Below are positions 8,485-16,711 of a stretch of 64,000 nt of DNA, piece after piece. The DNA lies in the NCBI GenBank assembly GCA_900757185.1, contig CAAEMX010000001.1:1-64000 (forward strand), in the 5' to 3' direction. This stretch comes from an uncultured Collinsella sp. Lineage in GTDB: Bacteria; Actinomycetota; Coriobacteriia; Coriobacteriales; Coriobacteriaceae. The notes under the pieces were generated by a model, which was given only the letters and a program-made list of their open reading frames with translations, did no database searches and was not told the origin of the DNA. The number at the start of each line of letters is the position of its first letter. Within the stretch, counting starts at the first letter, position 1. A program made the translations under genes and the position numbers.

Positions 8485-8804
8485 ATGAGGCTCCTTACTC
8501 ATTGCTGCGCAAATTATCGCACAGTGAGCCTACATACGGTACATATGTCCACTATTTACCAAATCGAAGCAATAATAGCGAACATCTTTACCACCATCGT
8601 CTCCACCGACCCCACGCATGAATATCTGAGAAAACACCCTCTGTCGTCTCCACTCAACCGCCATATCTACCTCAACTAAATCGATTTACCAAACCGTTCG
8701 GCTAACAATTCGGCCGCCCATCCCCAATCGAAACAAAAGCGGCGCATACTGATAAACGTTTGACGCTGTTTATCAGTTTTACCAGCTCCATCGGAAGGTG
8801 TTTC
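8485..8804. other. divergent promoter region between degV-type gene and fbp
   Basis: This 320-bp region contains no gene. On the minus strand TGTGCGATAAT (hexamer 8513-8518) is the likely extended -10 for the DegV gene. Near the fbp side there is a 10-bp inverted repeat (8748-8777). The middle, about 8560-8700, is comparatively AT-rich and shows nothing recognisable. Confidence 0.5.
8748..8777. promoter_or_regulatory. 10-bp inverted repeat upstream of fbp
   Basis: ACTGATAAAC (8748-8757) and GTTTATCAGT (8768-8777) are perfect inverted copies separated by 10 bases. The right arm ends 15 bases before the fbp ribosome binding site. It could be a regulator's operator or a leader hairpin controlling fbp. 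Its AT-rich, symmetric arms favour a protein-binding site. Confidence 0.5.
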
Positions 8805-10721
8805 ATGGTCGCATTCGATCGCAATCCGCAAGACTTCAAGTATCTGCGTCTGCTGTCGAGACAATTTCCCACCGAGCAATCCGCGTTTACCGAGATTATC
8901 AATCTCTCGGCCATTCTCAACCTGCCCAAAGGCACCGAGCATTTTATGAGCGACGTGCATGGCGAGTACGAAGCCTTTATGCACATCCTCAACAACTGCT
9001 CGGGCGTCGTGCGCGAACATGTCGACGAGATTTTTGGCGACACGCTTTCCTTTGACGAAAAGGGCGAGCTGTGCACGCTCATCTACTACCCGCGCGAGAA
9101 GATCGACCTGATCCGCAGCCGGCGCGAAGACTCGCCCACCTGGTACAGGACGATGCTTGACCAGCTCATCATGGTCGCCCGCTCGCTTTCGAGCCGCTAT
9201 ACGCGCTCCAAGGTGCGTAAGGCCATCCCACGCGATTACGCCTACATCATCGACGAGCTGCTGCACACGCATCCGGACGAGAACAACTATCGCGTGCGTT
9301 ATCACGAGCGCATCGTGGAGTCCATTCTGGAGACCGCCAGCGCCGACGACTTTATCGAGTCGCTCGCCTCGCTCATCAAGCGCCTGGCCGTCGACCACCT
9401 GCACCTGGTGGGCGACATCTTCGACCGCGGCGGCGGCGCTGCCAAGATTATGGACCGTCTGCTCACCTACCATTCACTCGACATCCAGTGGGGCAACCAC
9501 GACCTGCTGTGGATGGGCGCTGCGGCCGGTGAGCCCGCCTGCATCGCAACGGTGCTGCGCAACAACCTACGCTACGACAACTACGAGATCCTGGAGAACG
9601 ACTACGGCATCTCGCTGCGTGAGCTTGTCGCCTTTGCCGATGCCACCTACACCGCCAGTGAGTCCATCACCCCGCTGATCAAGGCCATCAACGTCCTGCT
9701 CTTTAAGCTCGAGGGCCAGATTATCCAGCGCCATCCCGAGTTCGACATGACCGACCGTCTGTTACTCGACAAGATCGATCACGGCACCGGCACGGTCACG
9801 CTCGCCGACGGCAGCGTGTGGCCGCTCACGACCAACGACTTCCCCACCGTCGACCCGGCGGACCCCTATACGCTCACGTCTCAGGAGCAGCACATCATCG
9901 ACAAGCTCGTGTCCGAGTTTGTCACCGCCGATCACCTGCATCGCCACATCGATTTCCTCTATTCCCACGGCTCGATGTACAAGGTCGCCAACGGCAACCT
10001 GCTGTTCCACGGCTGCGTGCCGCTCAACGAAGACGGCACCTTTAGCAGCATGAACTGCCTGGGCACCTGGCACGCTGGCCGCGATTATCTCGATTTTTGC
10101 GACCACATCGCCCGCCGCGCCTGGCGCGTGGGCGACCGCGACGCTCTCGACTGGATGTGGTACCTGTGGATTGGCTTTAACTCACCCGCCAGCGGACGCC
10201 TGGTGCGTACCTTTGAGCGCGCCTATATCGCCGACAAGAGCACCTGGGTCGAGCCGATGGACCCGTACTACACGCTCACCACGTCCTCGTCCGTTTGCGA
10301 CGATATCATGCGCGAGTTCAACGTCGCTGCCATGGCCTGCTCGCCGACGGGCCACATCATCAACGGTCATACGCCCGTCAAGACCACCAAGGGCGAACAG
10401 CCCATCCGCGCCAACGGTAAGCTGCTGGTCATCGATGGCGGCTTCTGCCGCGCCTACCACCCCAAAACGGGCATCGCCGGCTACACGCTTATCTCGAGCT
10501 CGCGAGGATGCCGCCTCAAGTCGCACCGGGCCTTTACCACCGTTGCCGAGGCACTCACGCGCAACGTGGACATCGAAAGCGAGACCAACCGCTTTGACGA
10601 GGCCGACCGCCGCCGCATGGTGAGCGACACCGATACCGGCGCCAAGATCCGCAGCCAGATCCAGGACCTACGCCAACTGCTCGATGCATATAGAAACGGT
10701 GCTATCGAGGAGCGCGCCTAG
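8805..10721 (+). CDS. fbp: class III fructose-1,6-bisphosphatase
   Basis: Hydrolyses fructose-1,6-bisphosphate to fructose-6-phosphate in gluconeogenesis. The 638-residue length and sequence match the Bacillus-type class III enzyme, which is unrelated to the common class I enzyme. It has a calcineurin-like metallophosphatase core: VGDIFDRGG near residue 203, WGNHDLLWMG near residue 230, and INGHTPVKTTKGEQP near residue 520. ATG 8805 was chosen because GGAAGGTG is six bases upstream; the longer in-frame extension runs through the upstream inverted repeat. Regulation may involve that repeat at 8748-8777. Confidence 0.96.
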   Translation: MVAFDRNPQDFKYLRLLSRQFPTEQSAFTEIINLSAILNLPKGTEHFMSDVHGEYEAFMHILNNCSGVVREHVDEIFGDTLSFDEKGELCTLIYYPREKIDLIRSRREDSPTWYRTMLDQLIMVARSLSSRYTRSKVRKAIPRDYAYIIDELLHTHPDENNYRVRYHERIVESILETASADDFIESLASLIKRLAVDHLHLVGDIFDRGGGAAKIMDRLLTYHSLDIQWGNHDLLWMGAAAGEPACIATVLRNNLRYDNYEILENDYGISLRELVAFADATYTASESITPLIKAINVLLFKLEGQIIQRHPEFDMTDRLLLDKIDHGTGTVTLADGSVWPLTTNDFPTVDPADPYTLTSQEQHIIDKLVSEFVTADHLHRHIDFLYSHGSMYKVANGNLLFHGCVPLNEDGTFSSMNCLGTWHAGRDYLDFCDHIARRAWRVGDRDALDWMWYLWIGFNSPASGRLVRTFERAYIADKSTWVEPMDPYYTLTTSSSVCDDIMREFNVAAMACSPTGHIINGHTPVKTTKGEQPIRANGKLLVIDGGFCRAYHPKTGIAGYTLISSSRGCRLKSHRAFTTVAEALTRNVDIESETNRFDEADRRRMVSDTDTGAKIRSQIQDLRQLLDAYRNGAIEERA

Positions 10722-10727
10722 CTCCAC

Positions 10728-10770
10728 CCGCGGGGATTGGCTAAACTTGCTGGGTTTGTCATCCCCACGG
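10728..10770 (+). other. hairpin in the fbp-gtrA gap
   Basis: CCGCGGGGAT and ATCCCCACGG pair over 10 bases with one mismatch and enclose a 23-base loop. There is no U-tract. A possible -10 (GGCTAAACT) for the GtrA gene lies inside the loop. It may be a weak attenuator or be incidental. Confidence 0.3.
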
Positions 10771-10799
10771 CGCCCCAGCGCCACCCTAAGGCAGGTATC

Positions 10800-11195
10800 A
10801 TGCAAAAGCTCCTCGCGCAGATCATGAAATTTGGCGTCGTCGGTGTCATTGCCACGGTCATCGACTTTGGCATTATGAATCTGCTCCACTACGGTCTGGG
10901 CCTCAACATCCTAATCGCCAACACCAGCGGCTTTATCGTCTCACTCATCTTTAATTACGTCGCCAGCATGAAGTACGTGTTTGCGCACAAGGAGGGCATG
11001 AGCCGCCGCCGCGAGTTCATTATCTTTGTCGTGCTGTCCGTGATCGGTTTGGTGCTCAACGACGGTATCGTGCTGGCGCTCAACGCCGGCCTGGGGCTCG
11101 AAGCCAATATCGCCAAGATTTGCGCCACCGCGCTTGTCATGGTCTACAACTTTGTGACCCGAAAGATCTTCCTGGAGGGCGACGAGACCAAATAG
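10800..11195 (+). CDS. GtrA family membrane protein
   Basis: GtrA-like proteins have four membrane spans and are thought to help move polyprenyl-linked sugars across the membrane for surface polysaccharide or teichoic-acid glycosylation. The 131-residue protein carries the family pattern FGVVGVIATVIDFGIMN near residue 8, NYVASMKYVFAHKEGMSRRREF in the cytoplasmic loop, and FVTRKIFLEGD at the end. ATG 10800 follows a weak AGGCAGGT. A second GtrA protein lies 220 bp downstream, so this is a tandem paralogue pair, but a terminator-like hairpin separates the two. Confidence 0.9.
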   Translation: MQKLLAQIMKFGVVGVIATVIDFGIMNLLHYGLGLNILIANTSGFIVSLIFNYVASMKYVFAHKEGMSRRREFIIFVVLSVIGLVLNDGIVLALNAGLGLEANIAKICATALVMVYNFVTRKIFLEGDETK

Positions 11196-11217
11196 CTCGA
11201 CACCCCTGCAGCATTAC

Positions 11218-11273
11218 GGCGCCCACGGACGACGCGCGCTCAGCGCAGCATCGTCCGTGGGTGCCGCTCGTTT
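11218..11273 (+). terminator. terminator between the two GtrA genes
   Basis: A 15-bp imperfect stem (11218-11232 with 11251-11265, one mismatch) is followed by CTCGTTT. The stem is strong and the U-tract short. It suggests the two GtrA genes are separate transcripts. Confidence 0.6.
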
Positions 11274-11414
11274 ACGGGCAAATTTTCAACGTTTGCGGAT
11301 TAGCACTTGATAATTTGGCGAGTTCGTATAGTTCTTGGCAAAGACCTTACGTTTCCCTCGCAAAAGCTCTAAAGTATCCTCTGCTCGATTCATCAACGCA
11401 TTGGATGTGATTAC

Positions 11415-11822
11415 GTGCGCAAGGCACTGGCACAACCTCATACCAAGCAGTTCCTCAAGTTCGCTGTCGTGGGCCTTATCTCCTTTGGCATCGACTGGGG
11501 TATGCTCATTGCGCTCGTCGAGCTGTTCCACCTCGACTTTTTGATGAGCACCACGGTCTCGTTTACCACATCCGTCGTGGTCAACTACTGGCTCAGCATG
11601 AAGTACGTGTTCGACCATCGCGAGGGCATGAGCCGCAAGCGCGAGTTCACGATCTTCACCATCCTGTCGGTGATTGGTTTGGGCCTCAACGACCTGTACA
11701 TGTTTGTGGGCGTCACGTTTTTGAGCATCGGCTACCAGGCCATGAAGGCCATCGCCACGTTCTTGGTCACCTGGTACAACTACTTTAGCCGCCGCTTCTT
11801 CCTCGAGGGCGCACAGTCGTAG
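11415..11822 (+). CDS. GtrA family membrane protein (second copy)
   Basis: Paralogue of the preceding GtrA protein, sharing the LKFAVVGLISFGIDWG opening, NYWLSMKYVFDHREGMSRKREF loop and NYFSRRFFLEGA ending. The 135-residue protein has four hydrophobic segments, consistent with a lipid-linked-sugar flippase or its helper. The likely start is GTG 11415, with only a weak purine stretch (GGATGTGA) upstream. A strong terminator follows. The two copies differ enough to be an old duplication. Confidence 0.88.
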   Translation: MRKALAQPHTKQFLKFAVVGLISFGIDWGMLIALVELFHLDFLMSTTVSFTTSVVVNYWLSMKYVFDHREGMSRKREFTIFTILSVIGLGLNDLYMFVGVTFLSIGYQAMKAIATFLVTWYNYFSRRFFLEGAQS

Positions 11823-11850
11823 TCACGTCGACATTTGCTTGAATGTATAG

Positions 11851-11885
11851 CCGGTTGGAATTCTCGTTCCAGCCGGTTTTTTGTT
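11851..11885 (+). terminator. intrinsic terminator after second gtrA
   Basis: CCGGTTGGAA (11851-11860) pairs with TTCCAGCCGG (11867-11876) with one G-U wobble, followed by six T residues. It is a classical rho-independent terminator. Confidence 0.9.
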
Positions 11886-11920
11886 TGCCGAGAGACCCGG
11901 CGACCCAGTCCTCGACGCAT

Positions 11921-11960
11921 GAAAAACGGGCGACTCGGATGTTTGTCCGAACCGCCCGCT
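11921..11960 (-). terminator. terminator of the DUF4430 operon
   Basis: Read on the minus strand, CGGGCG and CGCCCG arms close an inner CGGA/TCCG stem and are followed by TTTTTC. It lies 22 bp past the stop codon of the smaller DUF4430 gene and converges with the gtrA terminator. Confidence 0.85.
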
Positions 11961-11981
11961 CCGTGCGTTATGTTGAGACTC

Positions 11982-12866
11982 CTAGCCCGTTACGTAATAC
12001 CAGACAACACTGTCGCCGTTGGATAGGACGTAGTTGCTGCAAGCCGTGTTGGGCGTAACGCCATTAACGGAATACATCCAGCCGCTCGTGCTACCGTGCT
12101 CCTTTTCGGCCAAACCGCCGATGGCGGCGACATACGTGCCATACGACGAGCCGTGCGCGTTCACGGAAAGGCCCAGCGCGCACAGGGCATCGTAGGCTGT
12201 GGCGCCCTCGTTAAAGGTGAAGGTGCCACTAGAAGACACAGGATTGCCCACAGCGCTCGATGTGACCGAGACCGACACCGTTACGTAGTTGGACTCCTGC
12301 GAACCGCCCTGTCCGCCCGAGGGAGCGCTGCCGCCATTAGAGCTGGAGGCTCCATCAGACGACTGGCCACCGCCCGAAGAAGCACCGCCAGACGCATTGG
12401 AAGTATCGTCGGCTCCCGTATTTTGGGCAGCGGATTTATCGCCAGACTTCTTGCCGTCCTGGCCCTCGGACTTCTTGCTATCCGAGTTTTTATCCGATTC
12501 CTTGTTTGAAGACTCGGAATCGTCCTTGGACTCGTCTTTTGCATCATTCGATGACTTGGAGTCCTCGGAGCTGGCCTCGCCCGAAGTCGTAGTCGAGCCA
12601 GACGCCTTGGTGTCCTTGGTGACGACGCTCTCCCCCGTCACGGTCTGAATGATCCAGTCGATGGACCAGGCACCGCTTGTGGAAGGATGGACGAAACCCA
12701 GTGAGACGACGATCAGAATGGTGCACGCAGCAGTCAGAACGCCAAGGAGCGCCTTGCGACGAGGGGCGGACGCCGCCGAAGCGGCGCCCTTTTGCTTTGC
12801 ATCGTCGAGCTGAATGAACGACGAGTCGGGCTGTTTGGAGTCGGCGTCCTGAGGTTTATTGGACAC
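11982..12866 (-). CDS. membrane-anchored DUF4430 (transcobalamin C-terminal-like) protein
   Basis: An N-terminal basic stretch (PRRK) precedes one hydrophobic helix near residues 39-58. A low-complexity spacer of about 110 residues rich in Ser, Lys, Asp and Gly follows, then one DUF4430 domain (about the last 100 residues, including GWMYSVNGVTPN and DSVVWYYVTG). DUF4430 is the bacterial relative of the C-terminal beta domain of transcobalamin and intrinsic factor. The layout suggests a ligand-binding domain held off the outer membrane face by a spacer. GTG 12866 was chosen because AGGTGA lies five bases upstream; GTG 12875, directly after the upstream gene's stop, is the alternative. It shares the cobalamin riboswitch transcript of its neighbour. 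Binding of a corrinoid is inference. Confidence 0.85.
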   Translation of the reverse strand: MSNKPQDADSKQPDSSFIQLDDAKQKGAASAASAPRRKALLGVLTAACTILIVVSLGFVHPSTSGAWSIDWIIQTVTGESVVTKDTKASGSTTTSGEASSEDSKSSNDAKDESKDDSESSNKESDKNSDSKKSEGQDGKKSGDKSAAQNTGADDTSNASGGASSGGGQSSDGASSSNGGSAPSGGQGGSQESNYVTVSVSVTSSAVGNPVSSSGTFTFNEGATAYDALCALGLSVNAHGSSYGTYVAAIGGLAEKEHGSTSGWMYSVNGVTPNTACSNYVLSNGDSVVWYYVTG

Positions 12867-12875
12867 AGCCCTCAC

Positions 12876-15800
12876 CTACCGACGTTTGGTGAACACGAAC
12901 ACGCCGACGATGGCGAGACCGATGACGCCGGCGGCAACGCCAACAATGGCGAGCGGGTTGGTACCAGTCTCCTGCTCGGAAGCACTAGAGGACCTCTTGG
13001 CAGTGGCCGTGGAAGTAGCACCCGTATCGGACTTGGAATCGGACTTCTTGTCGGACTTGCCGTCCTTCTTGTCAGACTTCTTCTCGTCCTTCTTATCGGA
13101 TTTATCGGAGTCCTTCTTGTCGGACTTGTTGTCCTTGGTCTCGGTCTTGGTCGACACCGTCGTCTTGGTCACCGGCTTCTGACCCGGGGCGATAGCGCCG
13201 CCCTTCGAGCCGGAGCCAGAACCCGCGCCAGCGCCAGCACCGGAGCCGTTGCCAGCGCCGCCGTTGCCACCATTAGTGCCAGAACCGCCATTACCGCCAG
13301 GGTTAACGGCATTCTTGGTCCACTTGGCATACAACGTCAGGTCGGCCGTCACCGGCGTGCTAAAGTCATACGCCTGCGTGCAAGCCTCATCGGTATACCA
13401 ACCGCCGAAAGTGTAGCCATCGCGCGTCGGATCGGCCGGCTTAACCAGCTTGCCATCGGCCGTAGTCTGGAAGTCGACCTTAGAACCCTCGCCAGTCTCA
13501 AACGAGACCTTAACGCCACCACTCAGCTTGAAAAGCGTGCCGGAATCGTTGATGTAGTAGAGGTTACCCTTGGCATCGCAGGCAATTGGCGAGTCACAGT
13601 AATTGTTGTGTCCCGCTGCGCTAAACGCACCGGTCGCCTGTGCGTCACCCATCTTGTAGCGATACACGCCACCGCCCGAGGTGTAGTTCACATAGTCGGA
13701 AGTCGCACCATAGTTGACAGTGAAATAAACGTACGTGTCATCCGCCTGGACACTCACGAGCGGTGCGCCCTTGATGCCACCGACAGGAAGCACGGAGCCA
13801 TCGGCAGACGAAACCAACGTCGTAGCAAAGTCATTATCAAGGTCGACAATCGCCAGCGCCGAACCGCCAGAAACCTCGCCACCGACAATCAGCTTATTGC
13901 CATACAGCGTGGGCATGCAGGCACAACCCGTAAGACCAAGATCGATGACGCGTTCTTCGGAAATGCGCGAAGAGGCCCTTGCGTTTGCGTCCGACAGTGC
14001 CAGCACGTGGAGCTTGCCGTCACGCGAGATCACATAGGCATGCTTGCCGTCTTTGGACAGTACACAGCCGGAGTTGACGATGGCACCAACCGAAACGCTG
14101 CCGAGCACATCACCCGTCGACTTGCTCAGCATCTCAACGGTACCTGCACTCGTCGGAACCAGAATATAGCCGTCGCCCACTGTAGCGCTCGTCCAGTAGT
14201 AGCCCTCATCAGCATTAACATGCTGCCAAGAAACAGCGCCGGTCAGTATATTAATACGCGTCAGATGACCGTTATTGTACGTACTCGTTCCATAGTCGAC
14301 ATCAACGGTGCCAACGTAGAGATAGTTGCCATCGACCGTCAACTGGGAATTTGACTGGGCAGATTTGCTCACAGAGTCAGTGACCCAAACCGTCGTCAGC
14401 GTATCGGCCGTCAGAGCCTGGATCGCACCGCCGTCAAGCGGGACGATGACCAAGCCTTTCGTATAAATCGGACGCGTGGTGTAGCCAATCGCAGTCTGAA
14501 GGTTCGACTCGGCAAGCACCTTGCCCGACTCGGCGTCGATCTTAAGCAAACGCTTGTTCACGGCAAGGTAAACGTTGCCGTTCACGACAATAGGCTCGCT
14601 CGCATTGGGATACGTGGCGCCCGAGTAGGCCCTCCAATCGAACGTCCAAGAGCTTACCAGCGCGCCCGTAGGTGTGGACACGTTCTTGACCACCGCATTG
14701 GAATTGCCACTCCAGTCGGCTTTCCAATCGGTCGGGCGCGAAGCGGTCGGATCGACTACGACTTCATCGGGATTAGGAACGGTGTCGCCAGGGGCGTAAG
14801 CCCAGACGATTTTGTCGCCCGACTTGAGCACGTAATCGCTATCGAGCTGAGGCCCGGGAACGCCGTTGACAAAGAACGACCATGCACCCGACAGCTCGGT
14901 GCCATCAAGCGGGGAGACAAGACTATGAACACCCCAATAACCAAATTGGTCGTACATCTTGGACTCAATGCCAATGGCATCGAAGTAGGCAGCGGAAGCG
15001 TCCTTGATCGTCGTGCCCTCGACAAACACCTGCGTCGAAGGATCGGTCCAGCGCTGCGCCTTCTCATCCTTCTTACCGATGATCTCCATTGAAACGGAAA
15101 CCTGGCCGGGCATGGTTCCATCAAAACCATAGACCCAGGTAACCTTGTCCCCGGCCTTGAGTGTGTAATTGCCTGCGCCGACATTGACCGCCTGACCGTT
15201 AACGAAGAACTGCCAGAATTTCCAAGTGTTTTCGTTAACTTTCTCGCTCGAAAGCGTCACGGTCTTGTTGAACGGTGAAGTCAGCGACTCGAGATACCAG
15301 CCGTACGTGCCTTTCCCCGTTTTGGCGCCAATGCCAGCCTTTTTAAAGGCCTGCTCGGAAAGATCAGCAGCGGTCGCGCCCTCTTCCACCAAAGCTGTCG
15401 TGGGCTGCGCCCATGTCTGCTGAGCACCCGAGGTGTCCTGGCCGATAACGGTGCAGCTAACGGAAATCTGATTGGCGGGTGCGGGGTCGCCGTACTTCGA
15501 GTAGCACCAGACGACGGAGTCGCCGTCCTTGAGCGTATAGCCGCCCGCGCCGACCGCGGAGGCGCTGCCGTTGACGAACAGCTGCCAGTACGCGCCGGTC
15601 GCCGGGTCGTAGGCGAGCGTGCGGCCGGAGTCGAAGGGCGACGTGATCGAGTTGAGCGCCCAGCCCCAGGAGCCGTTGGGGTCGTAGTCGGCTTTGAGGC
15701 CGGCCTGCTTGAAGAGCTGCTCGGAGAGGTCGGCCGCGGTCGAGCCCTCCTTCAGCGTGATCCGCTGCGCGGCGGCCCAGGTCTGCTGGGCGCCCTTGGC

Positions 15801-16361
15801 GTCGGTGCCGACGACGGAGCACGTGGCAGAGACATCCTGGCTCTCGGCCTTGGCAGGCTGAGTCTTGGCCTCTCCAGCGGCAGAGACAACGGCGGCGTCC
15901 TGCTTCGAGGCATCGGACGTCGATGCAACCGGCGCCTCATTGCCTGCAGCGCTATCGTCCTCAGTCTTGTCGGTAGGGCCCGAAGTTGTCGCGGCGGCAT
16001 CTTGCTCGGCAGTGCCCCCATTCGCCACCACGCCGCTCGCATTGAGGTCGGCAGCGGGGCTTGTCGCGGACTCACCAGAGCCGTTCTCGGCAGGCGTCGC
16101 AGCCTGAGCCACAGCCTCGGCAATGCCCTCGGCACCCTCGGCCCACAGCTGAGCCGGCGTGGTGCCAAAGGCCATCGCGAAGGCCAGGAATGCCACCAGG
16201 CCGCGCTTAGCTACACCGCGTGCAATCGCGCCACGGCGATGCAACGAGGCGCGCTCGCGCTCGTCCACAAACATATCCATTTGTCTCCCATTGTCTGTAC
16301 TTGGAGCGTTGCCTTGAGGCTGCCCCACGTCATCGCGCATGTTGCGCTCGAGTTCCCCCAT
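12876..16361 (-). CDS. large surface protein with three DUF4430 domains, beta-propeller and InlB-type repeat
   Basis: The 1161-residue protein starts with a basic region and a secretion signal (RGLVAFLAFAMAFGTTPAQLWAEG near residues 53-76). After an Ala/Ser-rich linker come three DUF4430 domains (about 177-290, 300-417 and 421-527), each with an xWGxxxLxSPF-like core and a VNG...DSVVW-like end. A PQQ-like beta-propeller spans about 547-955. One Listeria-Bacteroides (InlB) repeat, DGYTFGGWYTDEACTQAYDF, lies near 975. Gly-rich and Lys/Asp-rich spacers and a C-terminal helix ending in KRR follow. QETGTNP before that helix is sortase-like but is not LPxTG. ATG 16361 follows GGAGGGAAGGGGG; ATG 16280 (GGGAG four bases upstream) is a good alternative. 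A cobalamin riboswitch precedes it, pointing to corrinoid capture. Confidence 0.88.
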   Translation of the reverse strand: MGELERNMRDDVGQPQGNAPSTDNGRQMDMFVDERERASLHRRGAIARGVAKRGLVAFLAFAMAFGTTPAQLWAEGAEGIAEAVAQAATPAENGSGESATSPAADLNASGVVANGGTAEQDAAATTSGPTDKTEDDSAAGNEAPVASTSDASKQDAAVVSAAGEAKTQPAKAESQDVSATCSVVGTDAKGAQQTWAAAQRITLKEGSTAADLSEQLFKQAGLKADYDPNGSWGWALNSITSPFDSGRTLAYDPATGAYWQLFVNGSASAVGAGGYTLKDGDSVVWCYSKYGDPAPANQISVSCTVIGQDTSGAQQTWAQPTTALVEEGATAADLSEQAFKKAGIGAKTGKGTYGWYLESLTSPFNKTVTLSSEKVNENTWKFWQFFVNGQAVNVGAGNYTLKAGDKVTWVYGFDGTMPGQVSVSMEIIGKKDEKAQRWTDPSTQVFVEGTTIKDASAAYFDAIGIESKMYDQFGYWGVHSLVSPLDGTELSGAWSFFVNGVPGPQLDSDYVLKSGDKIVWAYAPGDTVPNPDEVVVDPTASRPTDWKADWSGNSNAVVKNVSTPTGALVSSWTFDWRAYSGATYPNASEPIVVNGNVYLAVNKRLLKIDAESGKVLAESNLQTAIGYTTRPIYTKGLVIVPLDGGAIQALTADTLTTVWVTDSVSKSAQSNSQLTVDGNYLYVGTVDVDYGTSTYNNGHLTRINILTGAVSWQHVNADEGYYWTSATVGDGYILVPTSAGTVEMLSKSTGDVLGSVSVGAIVNSGCVLSKDGKHAYVISRDGKLHVLALSDANARASSRISEERVIDLGLTGCACMPTLYGNKLIVGGEVSGGSALAIVDLDNDFATTLVSSADGSVLPVGGIKGAPLVSVQADDTYVYFTVNYGATSDYVNYTSGGGVYRYKMGDAQATGAFSAAGHNNYCDSPIACDAKGNLYYINDSGTLFKLSGGVKVSFETGEGSKVDFQTTADGKLVKPADPTRDGYTFGGWYTDEACTQAYDFSTPVTADLTLYAKWTKNAVNPGGNGGSGTNGGNGGAGNGSGAGAGAGSGSGSKGGAIAPGQKPVTKTTVSTKTETKDNKSDKKDSDKSDKKDEKKSDKKDGKSDKKSDSKSDTGATSTATAKRSSSASEQETGTNPLAIVGVAAGVIGLAIVGVFVFTKRR

Positions 16362-16424
16362 CGGGGTCCCCCTTCCCTCCAGAGCCCTATGCACACCGGC
16401 GGCATACGCCGCAGCCGCATGCAA

Positions 16425-16599
16425 GATGGGAGGCGATCCGACTTAACCTTACCGGCTCAGGCGCGCCGTCCGATCTGCGACGCGAACATCCCGAGCCAAG
16501 AGGAATTACGGTTACTGGTACAGCCGGGGACTTGCACCCCGATTCTCCCAAACGCGCAGGAAAACCGCGCATTCGTGCGTCTCCGCACCACCATCTAGG
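16425..16599 (-). ncRNA. cobalamin riboswitch
   Basis: On the minus strand the leader holds the conserved cobalamin-aptamer core: GGTGCAAGTCCCCGGCTG, then CCAGTAACCGTAA (about 16505-16543), and a 3' GTCGGATCGCCTCCC block near 16429-16443. These match the adenosylcobalamin riboswitch consensus of GGTGcAA-TCC, GC-G, and AACxGTxA. It starts at the predicted transcription start and ends about 65 bases before the start codon of the large DUF4430 protein. Downstream GC-rich arms near the GGGAAGGGGG ribosome binding site could hide that site when ligand is bound, giving repression of translation. That mechanism is inferred. The aptamer class is well supported by the core, but subclass needs a covariance model. 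Confidence 0.85.
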
Positions 16600-16605
16600 C
16601 CATCG

Positions 16606-16634
16606 ATTATTACCGTCAGTATGCTATCACGCAA
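16606..16634 (-). promoter_or_regulatory. promoter of the cobalamin riboswitch transcript
   Basis: On the minus strand a TTGCGT -35 (16629-16634) and an AATAAT -10 (16606-16611) are 17 bases apart. This puts the transcription start near 16599, just before the aptamer. The -35 overlaps the U-tract of the upstream ubiB-like gene's terminator. Confidence 0.55.
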
Positions 16635-16660
16635 AAGGGCCTCGCACGCAGGCGAAGCCC
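16631..16660 (-). terminator. terminator of the UbiB-like kinase gene
   Basis: On the minus strand GGGCTTCGC pairs with GCGAGGCCC (one wobble) and is followed by TTTTGCG. It separates the kinase gene from the riboswitch-controlled operon. Confidence 0.75.
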
Positions 16661-16711
16661 AAGGTAAAAGCTATTGTTTGCGATAGGAGAATGCGGTGAC
16701 GGCCGCAGCCT

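Noticed and set aside
12470..13160. CRISPR-like or satellite array suggested by repeated Lys/Ser/Asp codons
   Set aside because: The repeats are codon-level low complexity within two spacers of surface proteins, not equal-length repeats with unique spacers.
12792..14354. A 520-codon open frame on the plus strand across the DUF4430 genes
   Set aside because: It runs opposite to real, domain-bearing genes, has an Arg/His/Ala-rich composition with no motifs and no ribosome binding site. It is a high-GC shadow.
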